Under the pieces are notes generated by a model. It ran no database searches. It was given only the letters and a program-made list of their open reading frames with translations, and was not told the DNA's origin. From positions 1,450,777 to 1,514,776 of the forward strand of contig CM042181.1 of the NCBI GenBank assembly GCA_023376005.1: 64,000 nt of DNA, given 5' to 3'. Below, piece by piece: positions 54,838-63,480 of this stretch. The DNA is from Doryteuthis pealeii. Taxonomy: Eukaryota; Mollusca; Cephalopoda; Myopsida; Loliginidae. Numbering within the stretch: position 1 is the stretch's first letter; the number at the start of each line of letters is the position of its first letter. A program made the position numbers and the translations under genes.

Positions 54838-54847
54838 CTTCAGCCAT
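54838..54847 (-). CDS. FEM1-like copy C, 10-nt first coding exon
   Basis: ATGGCTGAAG followed by GTAAGT on the minus strand, then a 3.5-kb intron to 51334. The product begins Met-Ala-Glu-Ala-Pro-Gln. Confidence 0.78.
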
Positions 54848-55110
54848 TTTATATCGTTTTTGTTTTAATATACAACTTTTTCCTCTACAGTAAAACCAAG
54901 CGTTTAAAAACTAAAATTCTTAGAAGTATAGATGGGTACAAAAATTATGAATGGTAAAAATAAAAAAAAAACGACTTCTTATACTATAGCGTAAACCATA
55001 CAGTTCAAAAGCTGATAATACAACAAGAATAACTTCGAAAACCGAGCAGTTGTCAACATATACCAATATTTCCGTTGGTGGAGGGTTAAATATATTAATA
55101 TATAAGAATA
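54848..55110 (-). promoter_or_regulatory. Conserved 5' flank of copy C
   Basis: On the plus strand: TTTTATATCG, ATATACAACTTTTTCCTCTA, GTAAAACCAAGCG, TAGCGTAAACCATACAGTT, AACAAGAATAACTTCGAAAA and TTTCCGTTGGTGG. It aligns end to end with the copy A flank and in part with three gene-free blocks. Confidence 0.65.
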
Positions 55111-55134
55111 ACAGGTTAATATATATATATATGT

Positions 55135-55345
55135 GGTTTACTTTTATAGGGTTTTATTACTGAAATAAAAAAGAAAAGCATTGGGTGTGACCAAAATCAA
55201 GTTTGGTGTTCCGTCATAGTTTCATAATATCACTCCCAGGTTATCGCAAGTTCGATCCTTACTAGTGGCTGTTAAATCCAGTTCACTTTTACAGGCTTTT
55301 ATTACAAGAATAAAAATTAATAAAAAAATTATTATTAACAATAAA
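55135..55345 (+). repeat. T1 dispersed repeat
   Basis: GCATTGGGTGTGACCAAAA and ATCGCAAGTTCGATCCTTAC. It lies next to the copy C promoter. Confidence 0.7.
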
Positions 55346-55349
55346 AAAA

Positions 55350-55655
55350 ATACAATGGAAATGATTTTTACTATTAAAAAAATGCATTGGAAATGATTTT
55401 TAACTATAAAATTGAAATGATTTTTACTATAAAAAAAATGCATTAGAAATGATTTTTTATAAAAAAATGCATTGGAAAATTAAAAAAATGCATTGGAAAG
55501 GATTTTATATAAAATAAAAAAAATGCATTGGAAAATTATTTTTATTATAAAAAATGCATTAGAAAGGATTTTCACTATAAAAATGCATTGGACATTATTT
55601 TTATTATAAAAAATGCATTAGAAAGGATTTTTACTATAAAAATGCATTGGAAAGA
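55350..55655. repeat. Minisatellite M1, short array
   Basis: About nine irregular units of AAATGCATTGGAAATGATTT type, same unit as 46860-47460. Confidence 0.85.
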
Positions 55656-55920
55656 AAAACATTGGGTTTGACAAAAATCAAGTAAAGAGTTTCATCATCC
55701 GATTCTCACTTGCAGGTAATTGTTTTGATATACAACGTTTTTCTCTACAATAACACCGATCCCTTTAAAATTAAAAGACTTATAAATACAGATAGTAATA
55801 GAATTTATTAAAATTTAAAACAACAACTGTTTATAGCGTAAAGCATACAGTTTAAAATTTGATAATATATTAACAATAACTTTTTAAAATGACCCATGCT
55901 GATGTCGATGTTTCAGAAAA
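55656..55920 (-). promoter_or_regulatory. Orphan promoter block fused to a T1 fragment
   Basis: T1 words (55656-55715, ending CTTGCAGG) run directly into the promoter block (GATATACAACGTTTTTCTCTA, TAGCGTAAAGCATACAGTTT, AACAATAACTT). The ATGGCTGAAG exon and about 40 bp are missing at the junction. Confidence 0.65.
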
Positions 55921-56030
55921 TATCTAGAACCCGCGTGGAAAAAAATTCTTCACGAAAAAGATAGGAATTCCAACACAAACATTTTATCAATGTTTTTTTT
56001 TTATTATTATCATCATCATTATTATTATTA

Positions 56031-57072
56031 TTAGTACAAAAGAAAAACACCCTCCGGGCGATGTAAAAATATATTTTTGAAACATATTGCCTGAAGGGTG
56101 GGAGTAAAAAAATTCAATGTCAGCGAGTTTGTACCCTAAGTAAGTAAAATCATCAAATTCATTAAAGGATTAAAAACTAAAACAATTTGAAATGTAAACT
56201 TTAAATATGTATTAAAATAAAACAAACTATATATAGATATATAAATATTTTGAAGGCAATTTACAATGCAATATGTGTTGAATTTATTTAACTTTTGTTT
56301 TTTTTCAAAACTAAATATTTTCGGAAGTAAAATTCCATCTTCAGAGTTATTGAAAGTTGAAAGTATTGAAAGTACTAGGTGATTTTTTTATAGTACTTAT
56401 CCCACGGTGATATTGTAATCTTCTGTTGTTTAAGAAGTTGATGAACGCCGTATATTTGAAAAAATTTTTCCGTGATGTTAAATCGGCTCGGCTGCTCCTG
56501 CGCGTGGTAAATGTTCGAAATTCTTTTAATTTTTACTATAAATATAAGCCTTGCTCGGCATATTGAAATAAAGTTTGTTTCTTTATAGTATCATTGAAAC
56601 ATTGTGTGTATGTGTAATATAAAGATTTTGAAGGCAATTTACAATGCAATATGTGTTGAATTTATTTAAAATTTAAATTTATTTATTCAATACTTTCAAC
56701 TTTCAATAACTCTGAAGATGGAATTTTACTTCCGAAAATATTTAGTTTTGAAAAAAAAAAAAAAAAGTTAAATAAATTCAACACATATTGCATTGTAAAT
56801 TGCCTTCAAAATCTTTATATTACACACACACACACACACAATGCTTCAATGATACTATAAAGAAACAAACTTTATTTATATATAGATATATAATACCAGT
56901 AATGTATTTATTAAAACTTGTTTTAAAAAACAATGAGGACTGTCTAATGTTGCATGTTCAAATTTTGAGTGTATTTATTCTATGTTATGACGATTTCGGG
57001 TAATGTGACGTAAGCAGTGATGTAATTTTTGTTACAGACAAAAACCGGAAGCGAATCTCGATTATTAATAGA
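56031..57072 (-). mobile_element. Helitron Hel-2 split by a foldback element
   Basis: The 3' end (hairpin CACCCTCCGGGCG, CTAG mutated to TTAG) is at 56031, and the 5' end (reverse complement of TCTATTAATAATCGAG) at 57072. Removing 56245-56875 restores continuity with the copy at 38607. Confidence 0.82.
56245..56880. mobile_element. Foldback element with hammerhead-like motifs and 14-bp TSD
   Basis: TATATAGATATATA is present on both sides of the insert. The block AAGGCAATTTACAATGCAAT occurs three times: forward at about 56253 and 56630, inverted at about 56795. The segment 56567-56672 is inverted at 56768-56873. CTGAAGA, T, GGAA, loop, TTCC, GAAAA lies on the plus strand at 56712-56737 and on the minus strand at 56319-56344. 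The partial tandem plus inverted layout and the long duplication recall Penelope-like elements. No reverse transcriptase is present. Confidence 0.65.
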
Positions 57073-57235
57073 TTATTATTATCATCATCATCATTATTAT
57101 TATTAGCTTTTTTATTTAATTGGAAGCTGTTGTAATGTTTAAAAAATAAAAATGTTTTTCACAATATGTCACAAGATAATATTTATTGAAAACTAAAAAG
57201 TTAAGATAGAAAAGAAAACAAAAACCACTTGATCA
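57073..57235. other. Unclassified AT-rich sequence
   Basis: Short (ATT)n runs and nothing else recognised. Confidence 0.4.
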
Positions 57236-57380
57236 TAAACTGTTGAATTTAATTTAAAAATCGAAATAGGTAATAGAATACATTAAAATTTAAAACAACA
57301 ATTGCTTATAGCGTAAAACATACAGTTTAAAATCTGATAATATATCAACAATAACTTCTTTTTTTTAAATGATCTGTTAA
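57236..57380 (-). promoter_or_regulatory. Orphan promoter block
   Basis: It aligns with 55765-55895 and 54935-55045 (AATAGAATACATTAAAATTT, TATAGCGTAAAACATACAGT, AACAATAACTTC). No first exon is adjacent. Confidence 0.6.
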
Positions 57381-57384
57381 TAAA

Positions 57385-57695
57385 TAAATATGGTTTACTT
57401 TTATAGGCTTTTATTATTTCAATGAAAAAGAAAAAGCATTAGCTGTGACCAAAATCAAGTTAGGGTTCTGTCATAGTTTAATAATATCACTCCCATACTA
57501 TCGCAAGTTCGATCCTTACTAGGGGCTGTTAAATCCAGTTTACTTTATAAGCTTTTATTATTTCAATGAAAAAGAAAAGCATTGGGTGAGTCCAAAATCA
57601 AGTTAGGGGTCTCGTCATCTGGCATCCAGCTTACGTGTCAGAGTTGGAAAAATACCCATACTATCACAAGTTCGATCCTTACTGATGACTTTTCA
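57385..57695 (+). repeat. Two T1 repeats in tandem
   Basis: At about 57390-57540 and 57545-57690, both with CAAGTTCGATCCTTACT. Confidence 0.7.
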
Positions 57696-57699
57696 CCCA

Positions 57700-58062
57700 A
57701 TCATCATCATGTCGCGCAAGCAGCCAGGATATCCATCTCTCACCAACCTTCCCTATCATTATGCGAGGTCTTCTTCGCAGCAAACAGCATCCTTGCATAG
57801 TTGGTCAATGTATGTTCTTAGTGGGCGACCCACGCTAGCATGTCCATGTGTTGGCTTCCACAGGAGAATGTCGTTTATCCTTGCTTCTCTAGCAGTGAAA
57901 TGCGTGCCTAGTCTGTCTCAGTCGGATGGTTTGTGAGATGGAGTGCAGGTGGCCATACAGCTGCTTCCTTGTGGGGTGTTGTTTCCGCGACTTGTGCAAG
58001 ACTGTACGCAGCATTCTTGCACAGATCCCATCGAGCTTATTCTCAAGGTGCTTTGTTAGGGT
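57700..58062 (-). mobile_element. 3' fragment of the RTE-like retrotransposon
   Basis: The minus strand covers the C-terminal region near the LENKLDG and SISDRLRQT-like positions down to an ATGATGATG tail (57702-57711). It ends abruptly at the M1 minisatellite. The copy-C-associated fragment (46175-46685) lies in the same place relative to its minisatellite, so both belong to the duplicated unit. Confidence 0.8.
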
Positions 58063-58575
58063 AAAAAATGCATTAGAAATGGTTTTTACTATAAAAATGC
58101 ATTAGAAATGTTTTTTTACTATAAAAATGCATTGAAATGATTTTACTATAAAAATGCATTGGAAATGATTTTTACTATAAAAATGCATGGAAATGATTTT
58201 TACTATAAAAATGCAGCATAGAAAATGATTTTTACAACTAAATGCATTGAAATGATTTTTACAACTAAAATGCATTGAAATGATTTTTACTATAAAAATG
58301 CATTAGAAATGTTTTTTTACTATAAAAATGCATTAGAAATGAATATAAAAATGCATTTAAATATTTTTAATATAAAAATACATTTGAAATGATTTTTAAT
58401 ATAAAAATACATTTGAAATGATTTTTAATATAAAAATACATTTGAAATGATTTTTAATATAAAAATACATTTGAAATGATTTTTAATATAAAAATGCATT
58501 AGAAATGATTTTTAATATAAAAATGCATTAGAAATGATTTTTACTATATAAATGCATTGGAAATGATTTTTACTA
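58063..58575. repeat. Minisatellite M1, about 17 units
   Basis: Unit AAAATGCATTAGAAATGATT plus TTTACTAT. A block near 58370-58490 has the variant ATACATTTGAAATG repeated four times, showing recent local expansion. Confidence 0.9.
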
Positions 58576-58910
58576 TAAAAATGCATCTTGATTTAATTGT
58601 ACAATACTTGTCCTTCTTATATTTAACGCATAAGAAAATAATTATATGTAGGCTACAAATTAAAGATTCTACAAAAAGTTTTACGATCTGGTTTGTTTTT
58701 TGTTTTTGTTTTTCCTTTAAGAAAGGCATTTAATAATTTATTTTATTTAAAACAAATAATAGTTTCGTTTTTATAAATTTATGTTATGTTAAAAAGAGAT
58801 ATAGAGATTTAAATAAAAATTATATCACAATATTTAAAGAATAATGTCAATTCGAACCCGTATCAGCTGGGATCCGAACAAACCCTCCAAACGAGGAAAA
58901 ACACTGAAAT
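58576..58910 (-). other. 3' flank of copy D
   Basis: It aligns with 47461-47760 below copy C and includes one degenerate M2 unit (ATCCGAACAAA, GAGGAAAAACACTG). Confidence 0.7.
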
Positions 58911-59018
58911 CTATTTGTGAAAAGTAACGATATTTTTCATTCCCTCATATGTGATTTCATTGTTCAAATTCCATTCTGTAACTAAGCTCTGCAAATTCAG
59001 GGTTTTATTGGACTAATC
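58911..59018 (-). pseudogene. Detached C-terminal coding end of copy D
   Basis: On the minus strand this reads LNLQSLVTEWNLNNEITYEG and then a TAG at 58911, matching the copy C C-terminus (LECLAVEVILDYEMEYEG). It is separated from the rest of copy D by the hAT insertion, but lies in the same reading frame when the insertion is ignored. Confidence 0.75.
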
Positions 59019-59263
59019 CAGGGGTCACCAAACTGCGGCCCGCAAAGGCATTTTATCAGGCCCGTCAACGGTACTTGAATGTGTTTGTTAAAACGTACGG
59101 AACGCGAGACGTTCTGATACCATTTAAATTCAAATATCATTTTAAGTTTATCAAATCCTCAAAAACTTGACTACTGTAGGTAGGTTACAAAATTTTGTTC
59201 GAGTGAGCATTTCACTTGTTAACGATCCCGAATTTCCACTTGTTACGACTGCTTGAAAAAAAC

Positions 59264-59294
<31 letters not shown>

Positions 59295-59379
59295 GGTAAA
59301 TTTCAAAGAGCTGCGATGAAGCAACGGATAGGTCAATAAGGTTTAACTTGCAAATCGGACGGGAAAAATAAAACATATT

Positions 59380-59672
59380 ACAGAGTGACCCAGAAAAAAA
59401 CAGAACTCAAATTATTCATTATCCCATTAAACTAACCCTAACCCCCAAACCTAAACCCCCTAGTTAAAATTAACAGTTTTATTACAAAATTTATGGGTTC
59501 TTTTTTTTCTTCTGGGTCACCCTTTATAAGGGGTGACCAAGAAAAGACAGAACCCAAATTATTTATTTTCCCATTAAACTACCCCTAAATTCCAACACTA
59601 ACCCTAAACTCCCCTAGTTAAAATCAACAGTTTAATTCCAAAATTTGTGGATTCTGTTTTTTCTGGGCACCC
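59380..59672. mobile_element. Two tandem MITEs nested in the hAT
   Basis: Units at about 59383-59523 and 59527-59672. Each starts GAGTGACCCAGAAAAAA or GGGTGACCAAGAAAAGACA and ends with the reverse complement (TTTCTTCTGGGTCACCC; TTTTTTCTGGGCACCC). The cores are CCTAACCC-rich. Head-to-tail insertion of the same family. Confidence 0.8.
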
Positions 59673-59799
59673 TAATTTTCAGACCGATTTGCAAGTTTAG
59701 CTGTCAAAAGTTTTGAGAAACATTTTTGGAAATTGTAAACCCTATATTTTCAGTGTATATATATATATATATATAAATTTAATGAAATTAAAATTGATC

Positions 59800-60260
59800 A
59801 GAGTAATATTTTCTGTATTATTCGGACTATTGTGCTCATCTTCATTGTTATTTGTACAACGTTTCGGCCGATGTGCCCTCCAGCCTTCTTCAGGTATTTC
59901 TTGTCGTAATCGGGAACCATCACGGTACTTGAACCTAACCCTTTATTCAATAAAAGGTATCCTGCTCTCATTCCGCTAACCATATCTGCGGTAGAGGCGT
60001 TAAGCTGTGTTAATTATTATTCTATTATATTCAGTTCAAAGTTTCGTGATGGCTCCCGATTACGACAAGAAGGTTCCGGAGTTCGAAAAGAAATTTCCGG
60101 AGTCCGAGAACGTTCCTGAGTCCGACAAGAAAGAAGGCTGGAGAACACATCGGCCGAAACATTGTACAGATAACAATGAAAACGAGGACAATAGTCCGAA
60201 TAATGCAGATAATACTAATCATCAAGCCTCATCTCAAAAATTCAGAGATATTTTTCTCAG
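59800..60260. mobile_element. S2 element with both inverted ends, nested in the hAT
   Basis: Left end (minus motif at 59862-59893: CTGAAGA, GGCT, loop, GGCC, GAAACGTT) and right end (60145-60200, motif degraded) are inverted copies of about 130 bp. Between them are the body words GGTTAGCGGAATGAGAGCAGG and a GA-rich minisatellite (GTTCCGGAGTTCGAAAAGAA). No tRNA head is present here, so this is an inverted pair of S2 ends. Confidence 0.75.
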
Positions 60261-60415
60261 AACTTTCCTTCTAGCCAGCAATTATTGAACACAATAATAA
60301 TGTGGCCCGCGCTCGTTATTTTTTCAATTATCCGTGAAAAAGTTTGGTGATCCCTGGACTAAACGAACGGCACACACGAGATTTTCCGCCCATAGTTTTT
60401 TAAAAATCCACTGTT

Positions 60416-62058
60416 TCAAAAATTCGTTTGGGCCCCGTATTTTTTAAAAAGTTCTAAAAGAACATGTGAACGTCTAGGCACATACATGACTGGGGTCCAT
60501 CCGAATAAATCCCTAGAGGAAGCATCAGCTCCCGCTCTAAGGAGGACCTTAATGAGCTCGACCGAAGCCCATTTTTCTTGATTTATCAAGTTAATTGCAC
60601 GGTGCAAAATAGACTGATGTTGCATGACTCGTAGATCCTGATAGAGGACTCTTTTTAGCACTTTTATAAATTCACTGTGGTGCTCTTGGGACGTAACCAG
60701 AGTATTCGTTGTAGATGTCATATACAGGAATGTGTCGACTGTTTTGGAATAATATGGATCCACAATAGACGGATACGTATATACATTCTCTTTAACAAGG
60801 AACCACAGCTTTAGAGCTGTCTGTGCTATTATTTTCAAGATAGCAAACCCTCCCTCTTCAAAGAAGCTATTGTGTTGCTTGTATTTTGCAATTGCATAGA
60901 AAAGATTTTGAAAAGAAGACAGGTTTTTGGTTACAAAAGAGGTTTCCCCGCAAAATTCTTGGATATAATCGATCAACTGCCGAACTTTTTTCCCGTTGTT
61001 ATCCCTTTTGGCAATCACTGCCGTTTGTACAAGAAACTGTATGTAGAATCGGTTATTCCTTCCCAAAACCCTTTCAACAACTAGAATACCCTGGAAAGCG
61101 AGAAGTAAAGGGTAACGGTGTAGGATTACCAATTGACTCTCTGTGGTGAATTCTCTGGAATAATCCAAAACCGCTCGAGCGGGAGCCCGATTGTTTTTAG
61201 GAAGATTATTACTCCTCCGCAACAACAGAGCTTGCATCCATGGTCCTATGAAAGTTGATTGGGCACACACACAAGACGCATTCAACATTTCCATAGCCTC
61301 TATCCTATCTAATTTGGAAAAGGAAGGGTGATTATCGAAGTGCATAATCAACGGCATCTCTTGATAGATAGTAGCCAAAATAAAAGGGTTTACGCCATCG
61401 TGGTTTCGGATACTAACATCAGCACCACCGTTGGCAAGGAGACGGACTCCGTCTGGATAGTTCCAAAGAACAGCAAAATGAAGGGCCGTAAAGCCGTCTT
61501 CATCCTGGTGGTTAAGGTTCGCGCCCTGGCAGAGCAGAAAAGAGCAAATTTTACTATCAGACGTTGAGTACATTAGAGGTGTCCTTCCTTTTTTGCACAG
61601 TCGATTAATATCGGCTCCCATCGCTACTATCAGTTTCACGGAGATCAGGTTCCGAGTTAATATAGCAAACATGAGCGGCGACATGGGACCGGTGATGGTG
61701 TCGTTTATATCGGGGAGGTGCTGCAGAATCAGTCGGATCAGTTCTGGATTACAGTTCTGTATGGCGATAACGAGTGGGTGACCGTATGCTTTCCAGTATT
61801 TGGTCATTTCGTGGGGTCCCTGAATGAGAGACATTCTGAGGAGGAAACGGGAGACTTCGACATTGTTTAGTTTCACCGCTATGTATAGAGGTAGACGATC
61901 GTACAACGTAGTATTTAAAATCGCGGTGCATTGTTCAGGCTGGAGCTGTTCAAAGATTTGCTTGATCTCGGGCAAGGAATCTACCTTGATTAATTGAAAA
62001 AGTGTTCTGACCAATTTTTTCCAGGGTTTTTTTTCTTGGGTTGGTGTCCATTGAGGAG
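60416..62058 (-). CDS. FEM1-like ankyrin-repeat protein, copy D (long exon)
   Basis: Exon 2 starts at 62058 after CTTTCCTTGCAG; the first exon should lie beyond the right edge. With it the product would be 550 residues. Six N-terminal ankyrin repeats (LPLYIAVK, HPLVIAI, SPLMFAI, GRTPLMYS, GFTALHFAV, GVNPFILAT), RIEAMEMLNA and ILVVERVLGRNNR match copies B and C. The C-terminal ankyrin pair begins at SILHRAINLI and LLRAGADASSRD. The frame ends with TGA at 60416-60418, where copy C has an Arg codon, so about 65 residues are lost. A further in-frame TAG and the hAT insertion follow. The shortened protein could still be made. Upstream open frame through the satellite intron is not coding. Confidence 0.82.
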
Positions 62059-62094
62059 CTGCAAGGAAAGAATATAAATATTTCAATCTTATCG

Positions 62095-63022
62095 GAAGTG
62101 ATATGTACAAATTATTTGTATTAGATAGGAATACTTGAAACCATATAACTGTATGCAAATTATTTGTATCAGATAGGAATAATTGAAACCATATAACTGT
62201 GAAAATTATTTGTATTACATAGGAATACATGAAACCATATAACTGTGCAAATTATTTGTATTACATAGGAATACTTGAAACAATATAACTGCAAATTATT
62301 TGTATTACATAGGAATACTTGAAACCATATAACTGTGCAAATTATTTGGATTAGATAGAAATACTTGAAACCATATAACTGTGCAAATTATTTGTATTAG
62401 ATAGGAATACATGAAACCATATAACTGTGCAAATTATTTGTATTAGATCAGAATACTTGAAACCATATAACTGTATGCAAATTATTTGTATTAGATAGGA
62501 ATACATGAAACCATATAACTGTGAAAATTATTTGTATTAGATAGGAATACATGAAACCATATAACTGTGAAAATTATTTTATTACATAGGAATACTTGAA
62601 ACAATATAACTGAAAATTATTTGTATTAGATAGAAATACTTGAAACCATATAACTTTGCAAATTATTTGTATTAGATAGAAATACTTGAAACCAAATAAC
62701 TGTGCAAATTATTTGTATTAGATAGAAATACTTGAAACCAAATAACTGTGCAAATTATTTGTATTAGATAGAAATACTTGAAACCATATAACTGTGCAAA
62801 TTATTTGTATTACATAGGAATACTTGAAACCATATAACTGCAAATTATTTGTATTACATAGGAATACTTGAAACCATATAACTGTGAAAACTATTTGTAT
62901 TACATAGAAATACTTGAAACCATATAACTGCAAAAATTATTTGTATTACATAGGAATACTTGAAACCATATAACTGCAAATTATTTGTATTAGATAGGAA
63001 TACATGAAACCATAAGGCTGGG
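62095..63022. repeat. Satellite M3, unit about 46 bp, about 20 units, in copy D intron
   Basis: Unit words AAATTATTTGTATTAGATAG, GAATACTTGAAACCATATAA and CTGTGCA. GATA/CATA and GCAAA/GAAAA variants occur in blocks. Single units are scattered near 16690, 18820, 19510, 52970 and 53330. Confidence 0.95.
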
Positions 63023-63480
63023 TACAATCAAAGATATCCTCATATACTGTAACAGTGTAAAATAAACCCGCATCAAATATTATTAGACAAAAATCTTATA
63101 AGGCTTCCTTAAAAATACAACCCCAGAAGACATTTTAAATTTTCTGTAGATGGGATATTACTACCTAGGTATGTGATAAATATTAATTTTGAAAAATGAA
63201 TTATCTGAATTGTTTACAACATTTAACAGAGGATGTTTATTCGGATAAAAATTACCCATGATACCCCACTCGAAATTCCTCTCTCTTCTTTCTTTCTGTT
63301 TTTTTTTTTTTGTCTTTTTTTTTAGAACTTTGCTTACAGAAAAAAAGCAATCTTTTCAACAAGATCTTACCAAAACATAGCTATAAAATCACTACTTTAA
63401 GCAAATATGTAAACATATTTTATATAACCCTTTCTGGCAGTAAATGACCCACAGAGTTTGATCTACCGTTAAACAAAACT
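63023..63480. other. Spacer between satellite blocks, with RTE and R1 scraps
   Basis: 63143-63175 (GATGGGATATTACTACCTAG) is a minus-strand RTE scrap matching 46650-46675. 63430-63480 is an R1-like tail variant (plus). The rest is unclassified. Confidence 0.55.

Larger units (their letters stand above)
59011..60364. mobile_element. hAT-like DNA transposon, 1338 bp, non-autonomous, in copy D's 3' end
   Basis: Terminal inverted repeats CAGGGGTCACCAAACT (from 59019) and AGTTTGGTGATCCCTG (to 60356) are flanked by GACTAATC (59011-59018) and GACTAAAC (60357-60364), an 8-bp duplication with one difference. CAGGGGT ends with 8-bp duplications are typical of hAT elements. GCGGCCCGC and its counterpart lie near the ends. 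No transposase. Two MITEs and an S2 element are nested inside. Confidence 0.88.

Noticed and set aside
60007..60288. 93-codon charged frame (repeated EFEKKFPESE-type residues)
   Set aside because: It is the GA-rich minisatellite and tail of an S2 element; other S2 copies break the frame.
62059..62230. Open frame running upstream of copy D's long exon, adding a repetitive N-terminus
   Set aside because: It reads through the acceptor CTTTCCTTGCAG into the M3 satellite; copies A-C show that the real start is a separate 10-nt exon.
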